The notes: generated by a model not told the origin, from the sequence alone. 64,000 bases of DNA from Favolaschia claudopus (GCA_037176885.1 JAWWNJ010000057.1:496001-560000), one strand, 5' to 3'. Positions 23,721 to 34,932 are shown, counted from the first letter of the stretch. Program-made: numbers and translations.

Positions 23721-24590
23721 CGTTGCGGAAAGACACGAAGGTTAGGTGTGACTTGTCGGTCACACGTCACGCTGTCCTTTCTGAGAATCTCAACTTTCAT
23801 CTACGCCTGCACTGTGCAGTGGAGAGCGAATTACTGGGATCCCTACGCTAAAGTTTTACAAAAGCTTTGGTATGACGCGCACTTGGGTCTACAACGCGCC
23901 GTAAAGGGTCAGAAATTCGGTCCCTGGGCAACTACAACTATATCGTCAAGATTATTGCTGCCAATACGCGACCACCAGTACCTCAGCCGTATCTGCTACT
24001 TTGCGAAGTCAATAAATTAGCACTCGAGGCTGTTTAAGCTCATCACCATGTCCAAAAATCTTATTCAAGACTCGTATCGGACAGAGACCTGCAGAGAGAT
24101 CTCGAATCTCGATACCCGAATACATAGCTGATTCCCAATTCAAAACGCTCCATTTATTGCGCTGTCACTGCTCTGTGCGATGGGAAGACTGTACAATACC
24201 TGGGGTAGCGTCCGAATGGCCGCAATCCTTATCGTCCTATTTTGGAATCAACCCTATTATTCCCACCAGCCTGCGAACCCAGAGGGAACGACAGGGAACG
24301 ACTATGCGTCGTCTTTGTTCTGTATGATTGGATGACCTGCGACTACCTGGGGTAGCTCAACACGGATTCTCATGGCCGCTTTCTGGTTTCTTTCAATTGA
24401 CTTGACCTTCTCAAAACCGACAAGGCATACTTGGTTGCAAAGTCGGTGTAACACCATCGGATGCCCGTAGTGGAGCGCGCCCAGCGACCCTCGGTCTTGG
24501 CAGCACTCACAGTGGCCGCCAGCGCTTGCTGCTGGTGGATTGCTGAAAAGGATTCGGGCAGACGACGCCGTCAATTTAGCCCAGATTTTC
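23721..24590. other. Divergent intergenic region, ATP15 to lectin 2
   Basis: About 0.95 kb with short ORFs only. CTACCTGGGGTAGC-like words occur twice (near 24197 and 24343). I see no gene. Confidence 0.4.
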
Positions 24591-24597
24591 TATAAAG
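24591..24597 (+). promoter_or_regulatory. TATA box of lectin gene 2
   Basis: TATAAAG, 84 bp upstream of the ATG at 24675, at a spacing similar to the TATA box of paralog 1. Confidence 0.6.
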
Positions 24598-24674
24598 GCA
24601 GTCAGAGCACAGATGCCTCCTCATAGTTTCGCCTTTCTTTCTTCCCCACCTCCCCAAAAACCTCTTCAGTCCCT

Positions 24675-26139
24675 ATGATTTCCGCTTCACTTATCGCCCT
24701 TTCGGCATTTGTTCTCTCTGCCTCCGCAGGCCAAATTCAGTCTCGCTCTCCTTCTTGTACGACTTCCATAGACGACTCGATCATGCTCTTATTTTGTTCT
24801 GTTCTGAATCTAGTCACGGAGGCGGGCATCCAAGGCTGCATCGCAGTCACTGGAAAAGCTGATGGTACTCCCGTACGTTGTCTCCCCCTCCCGCGGCGCG
24901 TCTTGTGTTCACCCCTGCCTTGCTTCCAAGGTCGAAATCCATGACTGCAACACCGAGGATGCCAGCCTCCAGGAATGGCAGGTAACCTTTGCCTCCGGTG
25001 GCAGCACTAGCCCTGGCCCTATCACGATCTTTGACGGCGCCATGGTCTGTTTAGGATTCCTCGTATCTCTCTCGTTAGGCTGACCGTGGGTGCGCAGTGT
25101 CTCGACGTGATTGGCGGTGTGAACCAAGCCGGCACCAAGCTGCAGGTGTTTTTTTATTCTTCGTATATCTCGCAGCAAATATTAACGCGATTTCTCGAAT
25201 TCCAGACCTGGACGTGCACGGGCGGGCCGAATCAACAGTGGATCAGCAACCCCGACGGCACTTTCAAATGGGCCGCCGGGTCGAACCTTTGCGTCGATCT
25301 CACGGACGGAAAAATCACGGACGGCAACCAGCTGCAGGTTTGCCTTCTCCCATTCCCTTCCCGCGAAACGCGTCTGAAAGCAAAAGGTCTGGGACTGCAC
25401 ATCGGGTCCCAACCAGGTATGGGGCCCCGCTTCGACCTCAAACAATGGCGGCCCGTCCCCATCGATCATCAAGGGCGGTGATCGTGAGCATCATCCCTCC
25501 ACATTTGCTGAATCTTACTGACTATTCTACAGCTAACAGCCCAACCAATCCCGGTAAGCTTTCACCGCTTCCGACGCCGCCCACAGTCTCTTGACCATAG
25601 AATTTAAGCCACTGGCCAGCCTCTCTGTATTGGTGCCGACTCCAATGATAACGGCGCCCCCGTCGTGCTCATGGGTTGTGGACAAGATAATCGCCTCAAA
25701 AATCACGCGGGCGCCAACTTCACTTGGTAATCCATCATCTTCCTCTTAAAACCATATAACTAAGCTCCTCCTACATCCTTCAGGGTCATGCCTTTTGCCC
25801 CACTCACCGGCCAGATTCAGACTTACGACAACAAGTGCCTCGACGTGACTGGCGGCGGCACGGATAATGGTGTCAAGTTGCAGGTGCGTTTACAGTCTTC
25901 GTCTATCCTGCCGTCAATGTTGACGCCTTTGGCGGATTAAGGTGTGGACATGCTCGGATGGGCCGAACCAGCAGTTCAACATCGTCAGCAGCACGACGAT
26001 CCAATGGGCAGGCAACGACAAGTGTCTCGACCTCACCGGCGGTCAATCCGATGTTGGAACGCCCATTCAATTGTGGGACTGCAACCCTGCGGGTGTCAAC
26101 CAGAAGTGGGAGATCGACGTTCTACAAGTCTTCAACTAA
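24675..26139 (+). CDS. Secreted ricin-B-fold (beta-trefoil) lectin-like protein 2
   Basis: Starts with MISASLIALSAFVLSASAGQ, nearly the same signal peptide as gene 1 at 9140-10588. Exons carry IQGCIAVTGKADGTP, VEIHDCNTEDASLQEWQV, CLDVIGGVNQAGTKLQ, then trefoil units ending in NQQWIS, NQVWG, NFTW, NQQFN and NQKWEI; stop at 26137-26139. There are about nine exons with GT-AG introns at the same places as in gene 1. The two genes are about 14 kb apart in opposite orientation and have diverged at most third positions and in some loops, so the duplication is older than those of the DUF1295 and seven-TM genes. A sugar-binding extracellular role is inferred from the fold only. Confidence 0.85.
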
Positions 26140-26641
26140 TCGGGCTTGGATTCTCTTACTTGCTTCTACCTACTTGCTTCTACTTGCTTGAATCGCACCG
26201 TAGTCAGCATTCGGTATACCTACCCATCGCAGATCACTGCAATTCCTCTCGTTTATGTACTTAACCTACCCTTCAATCGTTTAATCATGTTGTTTCGACA
26301 CGCTCCTAATTCACGTGCAGTCTGAAGTTCCGCCCAACGCTCGTTCAGAGACAGTTATTCTTTCGATACTTTAGAGATCCCGAGGCCGCAAAGAGAGAAG
26401 TACGCCAGGGCCGTTGGGATCCCAAGCTCTTACTCCGGAAGACTGCCTTGGAAGAGATTCACATCGGTCACAACATCTGTTTTTCTTTTCAGACCAGCCC
26501 CAATATCTGTTATGCGCCACAACCCAGCGACAATTGAGTTTGTTCCTGATCCTGCAACGCTGAGGGCGTAGCCAGTGCTATTTCAAAAAGTTGCGCCTTC
26601 ACACGGATTGAAATGAATTAATTCCATGCAAATACTGTATA
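26140..26641. other. Intergenic DNA between two converging genes
   Basis: About 0.5 kb between lectin 2 (+) and the mitoribosomal gene (-). No gene, repeat or regulatory element could be recognised. Confidence 0.4.
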
Positions 26642-27545
26642 TCACGGCAACACAGCAGCAGCCCCCGTCCGAGGTTTGTTCAGCAGCTCTAAAGCTACAA
26701 GTTTCTCGGCTTCCTCCTGAGCCAGACGAGGCGCGTCTAATTTCGCGCGTCGCGCTTCTTTTTTCGCCGCCTTCCGCTCCTCCTCGTTCAATGGATCAGC
26801 AGCATCATGTCCTTCTTCTGAGGTTGCTGTTGATGATGAAGGCTTCGTTTGCGCAGCAGAAACAGTGGTAGCCTTGGCGGCCGTAGTTGCTCGTCGGATC
26901 TTGCGAGGCTGCCTCAGCCATTCGTCGAACGAGAAGCGCGGTTCGGTCTGTTCTGACGTTGTTGCGGGCTCATTCTCGGCACCGGGAATGAGGGGAACAC
27001 CCGTACGCGCGGCCTCAGCTTTCCATCGCTCCCATGAGGGCGGCGCAACGTCGTCCATGAGTTCACGTATGATCTGAGTTGACCATTTCCCGTGCAGATT
27101 CCATGTTCGCGTTTGGCCATCGCCTACCATTGAAAATCATCAATACAAAGATTCATATACACTCGAAATTGAGACGCACGAAATACAACCTGGAGCTCAG
27201 GTCTCCAGTCGTCCTCGCGTCGTTTGTTCATCTTGCGAATTTGAATCTCCACGTCGGGATTCGCAAAACGTATTCGTGGTAGTTGTTCTTTTAGGAAATG
27301 GCTTGTTTTTCGCGTTACATTCGTGAAGATCAACAGTTTTCAACGTGTAACTGACCGTGCACCGAAGTGGTCATTGCGAGCAGCCAGAGTGAGCTTCAAT
27401 GAGCTGACAGACGGTAAAGTGAGCCTCGGAGGCACTACAAAGCCCAGATCAATTGTGAGCAATACTGAAGACGGCGAATGAGACCTCGTAGGTTCGCTAC
27501 CAGACGCGAGAGGTCCGAAGGACCTTGAGGGAGACGGCGGCCCAT
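26642..27545 (-). CDS. Mitochondrial ribosomal protein, L51/S25/CI-B8 domain
   Basis: Four exons. From ATG 27543-27545: MGRRLPQGPSDLSRLVANLR, an intron, PPRLTLPSVSSLKL…AARNDHFGAR, an intron, HFLKEQLPRIRFANPDVEIQ and DDWRPELQVVF, an intron, then GDGQTRTWNLHGKWSTQIIR and a Lys/Glu-rich tail to the stop at 26642-26644. The block LPRIRFANPD…W.PEL…GKWST is the thioredoxin-like L51_S25_CI-B8 domain found in mitoribosomal proteins mL43, mS25, mL61 and complex I subunit B8. The ARNDHFGAR prefix and the long C-terminal tail point to a mitoribosomal member (MRP49/mL61-like) rather than B8. It is head to head with YL1, 150 bp apart. Confidence 0.75.
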
Positions 27546-27694
27546 GGTAGGAGGAAAGAAGAATATTATTATCCAAATTGAATATTTTAATTTTAATCTT
27601 ACGTATTGATTTGCTTTCACTCTCTCATCTTTCATCCTCAACGTTCACTAGATTCACAAGCTGCCTTCACTCTTTGCTATTTACACGACCTACA

Positions 27695-29260
27695 ATGGAC
27701 GTCGACGAAACACCCCAGGAGGAGTCGTTGGTATCCCGGCGCTCGAGGAGGAGCACCGCTGGTAATCGGTTAGACCATTTCTAGCAAGTCGAAGAAGTCA
27801 ATGAAGTGAGTATAGAATGGAGGCCGCAATGGCCGAAATGGAGCTGGAGGTGCATACGAAAGATGCCGACGACGATGTGGATTTCACGAATGACAAGGGT
27901 AGGAAGCTAAACAATATTGTTCTTTGAAGTTTAACAGTTACGCAGACGAGGAGGATGTATTTGACGAGGACTTTGAAAGTACCGACGAAGAAGCTCAGGA
28001 GAACGAATTAGCTGGTGAATCTGCTGCCCAGGAAGAAGATAAACGCGCTCGTAAGGTAGGTTATTACTTGTACCGTCGAGTCTTGCCGTTTCGTGTTCGC
28101 TGAAAAAGCGACTAACTAATGTTCTGTAGGTCGCGCGAACACGATTGGAGAAGGTCACACAGGCGGCACATGCACGCAACAAGTCCACCTTCAAACCTCA
28201 TCTCGAGGAAGTATCACCTTTAAAAGCGAAGCGACGCGTTTCGCTCGGCCGTGCCGTTGATGCTGTTACTGGGAAGGCCATTGCTGAGCGCCCTACTACC
28301 CATCGCCAAAGCATGCGCAAGCACACCATCCTGAACACATCCCTCACCGAGACGCGGCTGAAACGTTCCGAAGAAAAGAAGGTATTTCCCAAGTTCAGAT
28401 TCTATTCCGTCCGCCCGCTCAACAGCTTCGAAGGCGCTGCAAGCTCCCAAGAAGGCTGTCGAAGTGCGTAAAGTATCTCAAGCAGAGCTCATCGCACAGG
28501 CACTCGACGCAGAGGAGGGAAACATTATCCAGCACCGCGATTATCTCAAAATCGAAGAAGAAAAACGCCGCCGCGTGCGCGTTGTGCGGCCTACTGTAGA
28601 AGGACCTCTTCTGCGCTGGACCAGCCGAGGAGAACAAGCGCCGGTCCCCGTTCCTCCTCCCCCTCCTCCACCGCCACCAACAGCGCCAGCCTACGGCTAT
28701 AGCGGGGGCTACGTGTTCCCTGCGTTTGCTAGCACTTCCCAGAGTTCTCCCTTCGTCCCGTACACTTCCACTCCCGCAATGCCTGTCCCTCCTCCAACGC
28801 GCATGGAAAGGGTGGAGCGCAATTACGTCGAGCACATAATCACAAAGACAGCCGAACAGCCCAAAGACTCGCGCGGCGCTCGCACCCAAAGTGCCGCCAC
28901 CGACGCATCGAAACCAAGTTGGAGTGCAACGATGGAGGCGCTGTTCGGCTCGCATGTTGACTGGGAGAATGTGAAAGTGTATAGCGGGAGGAACAGGCCA
29001 ATGTGTATGTGACGTCAAATTCGAATTCAATTCCTCCAACTAACGAGTGTTTCTTCTTAGCACGACCCACTCAAATATGCCCCTTGACCGGCCGCGTCGC
29101 ACAATATCGCGATCCTCGCACGGGGGTGCCCTACGCCGATATTGGGGCCTACGAGACATTAACAAGGATTTTGAATCATGAGTTTGTGTGGAGTGCGGAG
29201 CTGGGGGCGTATACTAGAGTGGACGTCCCTGTAGCGAAGCCTAAAGCTGTAGGGGATTGA
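27695..29260 (+). CDS. VPS72: YL1/VPS72, SWR1 chromatin-remodelling complex subunit
   Basis: MDVDETPQEESLVSRRSRRS begins at 27695; the second exon gives RMEAAMAEMELEV, followed by a strongly acidic run (DDDVDFTND, EEDVFDEDFESTDEE), the H2A.Z-binding type of N-terminus. A basic central region (KAKRRVSLGRAVDAV), a Pro-rich spacer (28650-28800) and, in the last exon, the YL1_C motif CPLTGRVAQYRDPRTGVPYA follow. Stop at 29258-29260. YL1 binds H2A.Z-H2B as part of SWR1, which swaps H2A for H2A.Z. Six exons, all with usual GT-AG borders, intact. Downstream, within 35 bp, begins the duplicated flank segment X. Confidence 0.88.
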
Positions 29261-29292
29261 GTATTTGGGAGCAGTGTTGTGGGTCTCGTGTA

Positions 29293-29468
29293 CTTTTGTG
29301 AGTCGTTCGGGTGCAAGAGCTCGGACGAAGATATGGGATATCATGCAGATCTCAGCAGCGACGTTGGCTGCTTGCTTGGTTCTGCTACTCGGCTTGCATT
29401 TTTCAGACGCTTCGTGTGGAATGCTTTGTTGTTTCTTGATGTGTAGGTATTGCCGCGTTTATGTATTT
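29293..29468 (+). repeat. Flank segment X, copy B (upstream of DUF1295 gene B)
   Basis: This aligns with the minus strand of 15697-15938. It lies between the YL1 stop and DUF1295 gene B, whereas copy A lies downstream of gene A. It may be transcribed as 3' UTR of YL1. Confidence 0.65.
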
Positions 29469-29579
29469 CACTGAATCCGTCTCTCTTTCCGCTTGTCTGA
29501 TTACATTCATAGCTAATCGCAAATTGTGAGGATAATTAAACGCTGTAGATGTTCTAAGGCCCTGCGCCGCGGTCACTTC

Positions 29580-29680
29580 TACGGAAGACCGCGCTCACTT
29601 AGGCGTGACTAAGCGCCCAGCGCCCAGTTCGCTTTTACGGAAGACCGCGCTCAGTTGAGACGTGACTAAGCACCCCGCAC
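29580..29680 (+). repeat. Two-copy 56-bp tandem repeat upstream of DUF1295 gene B
   Basis: TACGGAAGACCGCGCTCA starts at 29580 and again at 29636; each is followed by a (G/A)CGTGACTAAGC block (near 29602 and 29660). A further half copy with CGCGGTCACTTC precedes the first. The array ends about 35 bp before the TATA-like AATATAAAG at 29716. No such array precedes gene A. Confidence 0.6.
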
Positions 29681-29715
29681 TTAGCTTTGGAACCAAGTTT
29701 GGACCAACTTGGGAC

Positions 29716-29724
29716 TAATATAAA
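29716..29724 (+). promoter_or_regulatory. TATA-like box of DUF1295 gene B
   Basis: AATATAAAG lies 49-57 bp upstream of the ATG at 29773. Spacing and sequence fit a fungal TATA box; it is not matched at the same place before gene A. Confidence 0.45.
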
Positions 29725-29772
29725 GAGGGACCGTCAGTGTTTTCCCAACTTCTTCATCCTCTGCCACTACTC

Positions 29773-30758
29773 ATGTCTTCTGAGAAGGCTCGACCTGAGA
29801 TCTCGCACGGCGGGCTCGCTGATGTTCGCCGAACCGCCGGCTTCAGTACCCCTGGCATAGCTACCTTTGCGATAGGTCGACTGTCTGAGTGAGCTGCAGC
29901 GCATCATTTGAACGAACCAATTTCACTAAGTGACTCAACGTCTAAAGCGCCCCGCTGCAATACTTGTTGTTCACTCAAGGATGGGCAGTAAAGGGTCTTA
30001 CCGCCGTCGGTCTACGCGCCAGCAATCTTTTGGTGACCGCTGGTCCAGGCATCGCTGGTCTCGGTCCAATTCCCAGTCTCCTCACTGGCATGTACGCGCT
30101 TCAGGGATTGCACCATGTATTTCGGATTTCCGGCCCGGGGCCCGTTTCAAAGCTTGTTCATTCACGACATTCGAATAGGCATACTGGGTTTTCTTCACGA
30201 GCAATTACCGCATCTCACCTGGCTTCGGGTTGCAAGTCAGCGCGTTCAATGGCACCATGAACACCTTCAACACGCTCGTGGCCGTCCACGCGCTTACTTC
30301 GTCGCCCCAGCCCATCCTCGGCAGCTTCACAGAATGCATTGGGTGGAAACAATACGCCGGTCTCGCGCTTTTCGCCCTGGGGATCTCGATCGAGTTCATT
30401 GCTGAGCAGTCGCGCAAGGCGTTCAAGAAAGATTTGAAGAATAAGGGCAAGATCGACGACACGGGGTTGTGGTCCGTTGTCCGCCATCCGAATTACCTCG
30501 GATACGCCCTCTGGCGGATTGGGACTACTCTTGTTACCGTTAGTCCTAGGACTATTTCTTTCTCAAATGCGATGTGTCCTGACGTTGTCGTGGTAGGGCT
30601 CGTTGGGGGGCACCGTCCTCATGGCTGGGATTCAGCTCGCCTCCTTCTATGGCTCCTCGATCCCGGAACTTAGCGATTATATGGCTTCCAGGTACGGCGC
30701 ACAGTGGAACGACTACAAAAGGCGTGTCCCGTATGCGCTCGTCCCGGGTATTTTGTAG
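29773..30758 (+). CDS. DUF1295 (steroid-reductase/ICMT-like) membrane protein, copy B
   Basis: ATG 29773 (MSSEKARPEISHGGLADVRR), stop at 30756-30758 (…YKRRVPYALVPGIL). Introns follow GRLSE, LQGLHH (30119-30178, GTATTT…AATAG) and TTLVT, at the same positions as in copy A. RHPNYLGYALWR is intact. Compared with copy A at 16089-17088, coding exons are nearly identical over long blocks (for example the ASN/ASH…LLVTAGPGIAG part), while intron 2 and the N-terminal exon differ more. Both copies therefore look functional and recently duplicated. Reading straight through intron 2 gives a false frame, so splicing there is required. Confidence 0.8.
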
Positions 30759-31281
30759 CCTTGAAAGGCTGTCAACTGGGAGTTGGCATTCGAATCGTTA
30801 TATGTTGTGTTTGCCTTTTGTATTCATACGTCTTGATTTTTGGTGGGGAGAACCCCCGGCACCACACTGGGCTAAAAATCCTCAGGAGGGAGCATTGAAC
30901 AAGGGCTAAGCGCTGAGTTTGTGTACTAAGTTGAAGCTGAGAGAATTATTGAAGATTAATTTACATGCGCACTCGAAGGGCGACCGGATTACTTGTGGCA
31001 AGTTCCACTTCTTTTTCGAGACACGCGTTGCCAAGCTTTGGCTTTCGAAGAATCAAAGTACTCCACCGCCAGGAACGAGAAGGAAAAATCTAATTCAGAG
31101 CCATAAACGCAACAGTCGTTATTTATTCTATAGCTCCTTTAGAACAAAGTACATACATACACCGACACTTTCGTACATGTCCGAGTCCTTCGCTCTACAT
31201 TCCTAAGCTCATTGTTGTGGTCAAATACGCACAGTCCAATATCGACATCTCCTCGGTTGTTGCATCTCTCTACAACTCCCT
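30759..31281. other. Spacer where two duplicated blocks meet
   Basis: The 3' flank of DUF1295 gene B matches that of gene A up to about 30845 (shared GTATTCATAC, CTTGATTT). From about 31060 the sequence instead matches the direct repeat at 47880. The 200 bp between are not matched elsewhere in the window. No gene is seen. Confidence 0.5.
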
Positions 31282-32954
31282 TCATGGTTCCGCTGGGTTT
31301 GTGTACTGGTTTTTCAATCCGATGTACACCGTTGTGAATGTCGGTATAATATTCTGAGGTAGTAAGTAAGACATAGAAGACATCTCTTAGAAGGTTGAAA
31401 AACCAAGAAATTCTCGAATAGACTACCTCCTATTTGGAAGGCTAGTGAGTTTTTGTTGATTGCCATGATGAATAGAAAGATCATCGCTGCGCAATAAATT
31501 GCACCGGACTCTAAGCTAAATTCCATTAAATCGTCTCCATGCTCTTCTGCATTGTCAATTGGGCTCACATTATTGCGATGGCTCGTTTCGAACGTGTGCG
31601 AAACTTGGACACGTTATCTATGCTTCGGCTTTTGTCGCTGTCAAGATCCAATTTGAGTCTCGTGAGGCGGTCCAGATACACTATTCTGCCGGCTGGGTTG
31701 AAAATGCCGCGTCAAGGACCAAGGTTATCATTCGATGACGAATAATACTCGCCTGTGAGCGCTGTAAGTATTAGATTTGTTACCATAGCGAGGCACACGA
31801 CGAGTTGTGCTTTGGTTATATCCTTCGGATTTGTTACCCATAAGATACCGACAACTGGTGACAGCAGGTACTTTTAGCCCTAGTTTATCTATAGCTGTAA
31901 GTTGACCTGAACTCACCTAATGTACAAGTTATGAACAAGGTAGGTAGAACGATGATACTCCTTCGATAATTCCAGACTGCGTAGCAGCGATAGAGCTAGA
32001 GGACTGCTTGTCAAGATCAATGACAGATGTATTCGGATAACAACAAACGACAAACAAACGAAGAGACAGTCGACCGTTGCCCTAGCAGAGTGTCAACAAT
32101 GAAAGCATACTACTCTGATGATGACGCACACATTTATCAAGCACAGGGTAAGCTGTATCCCGATGAAGGTCTTTTCAATGTGGGCGATACAGTGCAATTC
32201 GTTCAACGTTTCCCCGGTAAAGACCTGGTTTTGAACGCAGTGGAAGATGGTGACTGCCCATGCGATGGTCAGACTGATTTGCGCTGTTGCTACAACGGCC
32301 ATAAGGAAGCTTGCTGTCATCAGAAAGCCGACTCCAGGGGCTCCCCATCGACGGGAAAGTAGGTACATTGAGAGCACGAAGAGCGTACTGTAGATGCCTA
32401 ATGTTGGACTGTCAATTGTGGCTTTCAAGATGAGAGGAATATTTTTTAAGACCATAGAGTAGAATGGACGCCTAGATAGGGAATTAGATGAACGAATTGA
32501 AAGTTGGGTATGACATGGGATGGAACCTACTCCAACCGCAGGTAAGCCCTGGCTTAGATAGTGCCAGGACAGTTCGAGGGCCTCCTGCATCGAGAGACGT
32601 GGGGTGAGAAGAGAAGGAGCTATGAGAGAGAGAGGGACTGAAGACTCTCAACTACTTATTGGCCAGTGGGCGGCAGAACATCACAGTTCCTTTGGACGGG
32701 GTGGCTGCGAGTTTTCCGCAATTAGTGATGGTTGAAGTGACTTGGGATAACTTCAGTTTTTTGTCCCATGTTGCGATGCATCTTGATTAGAAGCGTCCCG
32801 CCTGATTATATTTGGCTTCAACTTCAACTTAAACAGATGCAGATTCGGGTTGCACAGTTGAAGGTCCTGATGAGTCCAAGAGTAGAGCACGACGATAGCC
32901 GAGCAAGAAGAAAGTTGGAAAGCTGATGAGAGGTATCATCGGCAGAGCTTCTAC
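31060..32954 (+). repeat. Direct segmental duplication carrying the seven-TM gene, copy 1
   Basis: This aligns with about 47880-50189 in the same orientation, 16.9 kb away, over the whole gene plus roughly 0.2 kb downstream and 0.36 kb upstream; the upstream 300 bp look about 93% identical by eye. The difference in length is mainly the 384-bp insertion in copy 2. Homology stops abruptly at GAGCTTCTAC (32945-32954 and about 50180-50189). Confidence 0.8.
31282..32590 (-). CDS. Basidiomycete seven-TM orphan membrane protein, copy 1 (C-terminus frameshifted)
   Basis: ATG 32588-32590 (MQEALELSWHYLSQGLPA), then an intron, then TM segments: STLFVLSMYLLSRRWG, VGFLMTASFLMAVVATAQIS, YRCYAVWNYRRSIIVLP, a TM near 31.78-31.85 kb, and SGAIYCAAMIFLFIMAI near 31.5 kb. 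The YRCYAVWN stretch recalls the YRCWVVWN motif of an orphan membrane-protein family common in mushrooms; function unknown. Relative to copy 2 this gene has a 4-bp duplication (GTAAGTAA where copy 2 has GTAA) at about 31360, shifting the last TM out of frame, so it may be decaying. The 31282 stop is inferred from the shared DNA of copy 2 and would not be reached in frame. Some central exon joints are unresolved. Confidence 0.55.
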
Positions 32955-33390
32955 AGACTGCATTTCGGGAGAATAATTGCACAGCCTGAACACGTCCGAG
33001 CTGGAAGATTGGGGACCCGCGGGACGCGGCGTCGAAAGTCGTCAAGTAACTTGAGTTCTCTTGAGTTGCCAACTTGCCCAAAGAGTCGACGTCAAGTGTC
33101 AGGGCCAGCCTTTTCATATAGATATTCTCTCTAATTGGGGTTTCAGTGCACACCGGGCGCATCAAGCAGCAGAGGTTCCTTGGACACTGTAGTCTGGAGG
33201 TAACTCGAAGTTGGGAGGTTGAACAAGAGTTGAAGTTGAAATGTGATGTTTGGTTTCTTCGCTGCAGCCAAATAGACGGAAGTAGTATACGTGGAGTGAC
33301 GTCAACTCATCAGCCGAAAACAGCCGAAAACGCAGCATACGCCAGACACCTTTCACCTGAACCACCACCACAAACCCTTCCTCCTCCAAA

Positions 33391-34280
33391 ATGACCATCT
33401 AGTAACTACCCAATCCCGCTGTATTGAATATCTGCTCATACTTCTCCAGTTACTCCTTGACCTTTATGCTGCTCGCAGCAGAGGTATACACCTATCGACT
33501 TTTCTTTGTAGGAATCCTAAAACTTCGTCCAGATGGCCACATTTTGTGTCATAGTTCTGCCTCTACCACACAACGTGCGGAAGAAAATATTCACCTTCCT
33601 TTCTGAAAGCCCCATCATCGCGAAAATCGCCTATGGGCTCAAAATATCGTTCATGTGCGTGTTTCGCGCCACGTATCTCTCCGCAGCCCAACTGACCGAA
33701 TCGTACAGATTCGTGGCAATATTATTCGCGGACGCCCTGCAACGAATGTTCCGCGTCACCGCTGAGGCTGAACTCGCCAAACAGAATGGCGCACCGCATG
33801 TCGGTAACGCACAGGCGGAAAACAGTTTTGCTGCTCGGAAATTCTAGTACGTACTGCGAGGTTCGTTTTTTTGCATTCTGTTAATGTCTTTGCCCGTGCT
33901 CCTCTAGCTCGCAGCGCAATACATACCTGACCGGTTTCACACTCTTCCTCTCTCTCGTTCTTACAAGAACATTTTCCCTGATTCTTGACCTCATCCATAC
34001 GCAAGAGGAGTATGCGAAGCTGAAGGAGGGCTCTGGGGCCAAGGGCGGTGACTCGTCGAAGCAAGTGAAGGACCTGAAAGCAAAGGTTACCGAGCTCGAA
34101 AAGAAGGAGCGAGACTTCGGTTTGTACCCATTTTTTAGTCTTCGCCTATTCCGTTGAACTCACGAATCCGGCGCAGAAACTCTGAAAAAGCAGGCTGCAC
34201 AACAGGCCGCCGAGTTTGACAGGCTGGCGACGAAGTATAATGAGGCGACGGGGGGCAACAGCAGCAAGCGCAACGATTAG
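33391..34280 (+). CDS. BAP31/YET-type ER membrane protein
   Basis: ATG 33391 (MTI, 11-bp coding first exon), then YYSLTFMLLAAE, then MATFCVIVLPLPHNVRKKIF and TFLSESPIIAKIAYGLKISF, the family hallmark. TM3 is YLTGFTLFLSLVLTRTFSLI, followed by a coiled coil (VKDLKAKVTELEKKERDFET) and the tail NSSKRND with the stop at 34278-34280. Fungal Yet proteins and animal BAP31 sit in the ER, associate with the translocon and help quality control of membrane proteins. The terminal KRND resembles a KKxx-like retrieval signal loosely. Six exons, intact. A perfect TGACGTCA lies about 95 bp upstream. The final 30 bp and the 3' UTR are duplicated at 35030-35240. Confidence 0.85.
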
Positions 34281-34379
34281 GTCGAGCGGACCTGCGTGAA
34301 CAATGTACCAATTCTATACTACTGCATCCACATCCTATACTATTCAATCGGGTCTCAATCATCTTCATCAGCTGTACTC

Positions 34380-34600
34380 GACGACTATTTGAGTGGAGAA
34401 AGCTCATCCGCCTGCTCAAGTCACAGAAAGGTGGCGTGTATGGAGGTATTGCAGGCAGATCGTGAGCGGGGAAATGCCAGCGAGGCTATATTCACGGCGA
34501 GGGGAGGTGTAGTAGATGCGAAGACGCGTTTGAGTGGGAAAACACATAGTAAACACTGGTCTGAGAGGTCGCCGCGGCCAGGCATCACCTTTCAATGCCT
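34380..34600 (-). pseudogene. Collapsed remnant of a kinase-like gene (3' end fused to 5' end)
   Basis: On the minus strand 34380-34450 encodes PPYTPPFCDLSRRM, matching PPYTPPFCELSGRM at the C-terminus of the kinase-like gene at 35135-36590. Directly beside it, 34480-34590 matches that gene's 5' end at 36460-36580 (shared GCGAGG.GAGGTG.AGTAGA and GGGAAAACA). The 1.2 kb between is missing, so this is an internally deleted copy lying against the BAP31 3' end. Confidence 0.6.
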
Positions 34601-34699
34601 CACCTCACCGAACCCGAATGGCATCGCTGTGGGCTGCTTCGAATTTCCGTCCTAAACCACTCTCTTCGACCCTTATTGCCTGCCGTCAGTTGTATCTGA

Positions 34700-34932
34700 A
34701 TGGTCGAAGACGCTCACGAGCCCCCACCGAAGCTCCCCGACGATGTTCTAATGCATATCTTTGCAGCTTTGAACTTAAATTAAAATCATCGATCGTCTAC
34801 GAGTTTCTTTAGTGTCGCGTCTTTTTCACTGGCTGGTGACTTCCATGAACTTCGGCCACTGTACGTGGACGTTGTGGGACCGTCATCAGAGGTACAATCC
34901 GTTCTCCCTGCCTCCACCGTCGAGGCGGCATC
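34700..34932 (+). pseudogene. F-box-like fragment
   Basis: ATG 34700 opens MVEDAHEPPPKLPDDVLMHI, then FAALNL; LPDDVLMHIF is a standard F-box start. A stop follows after 24 codons; another frame downstream gives LRPLYVDVVGPSSEV, like the region after an F-box in fungal proteins. No credible long gene can be spliced, so it is probably a remnant, although an intron around 34780 could join the two parts. Confidence 0.4.

Noticed and set aside
30119..30178. Apparent frameshift in DUF1295 gene B relative to gene A
   Set aside because: It is intron 2; splicing HH to AYWV removes the difference in both genes.
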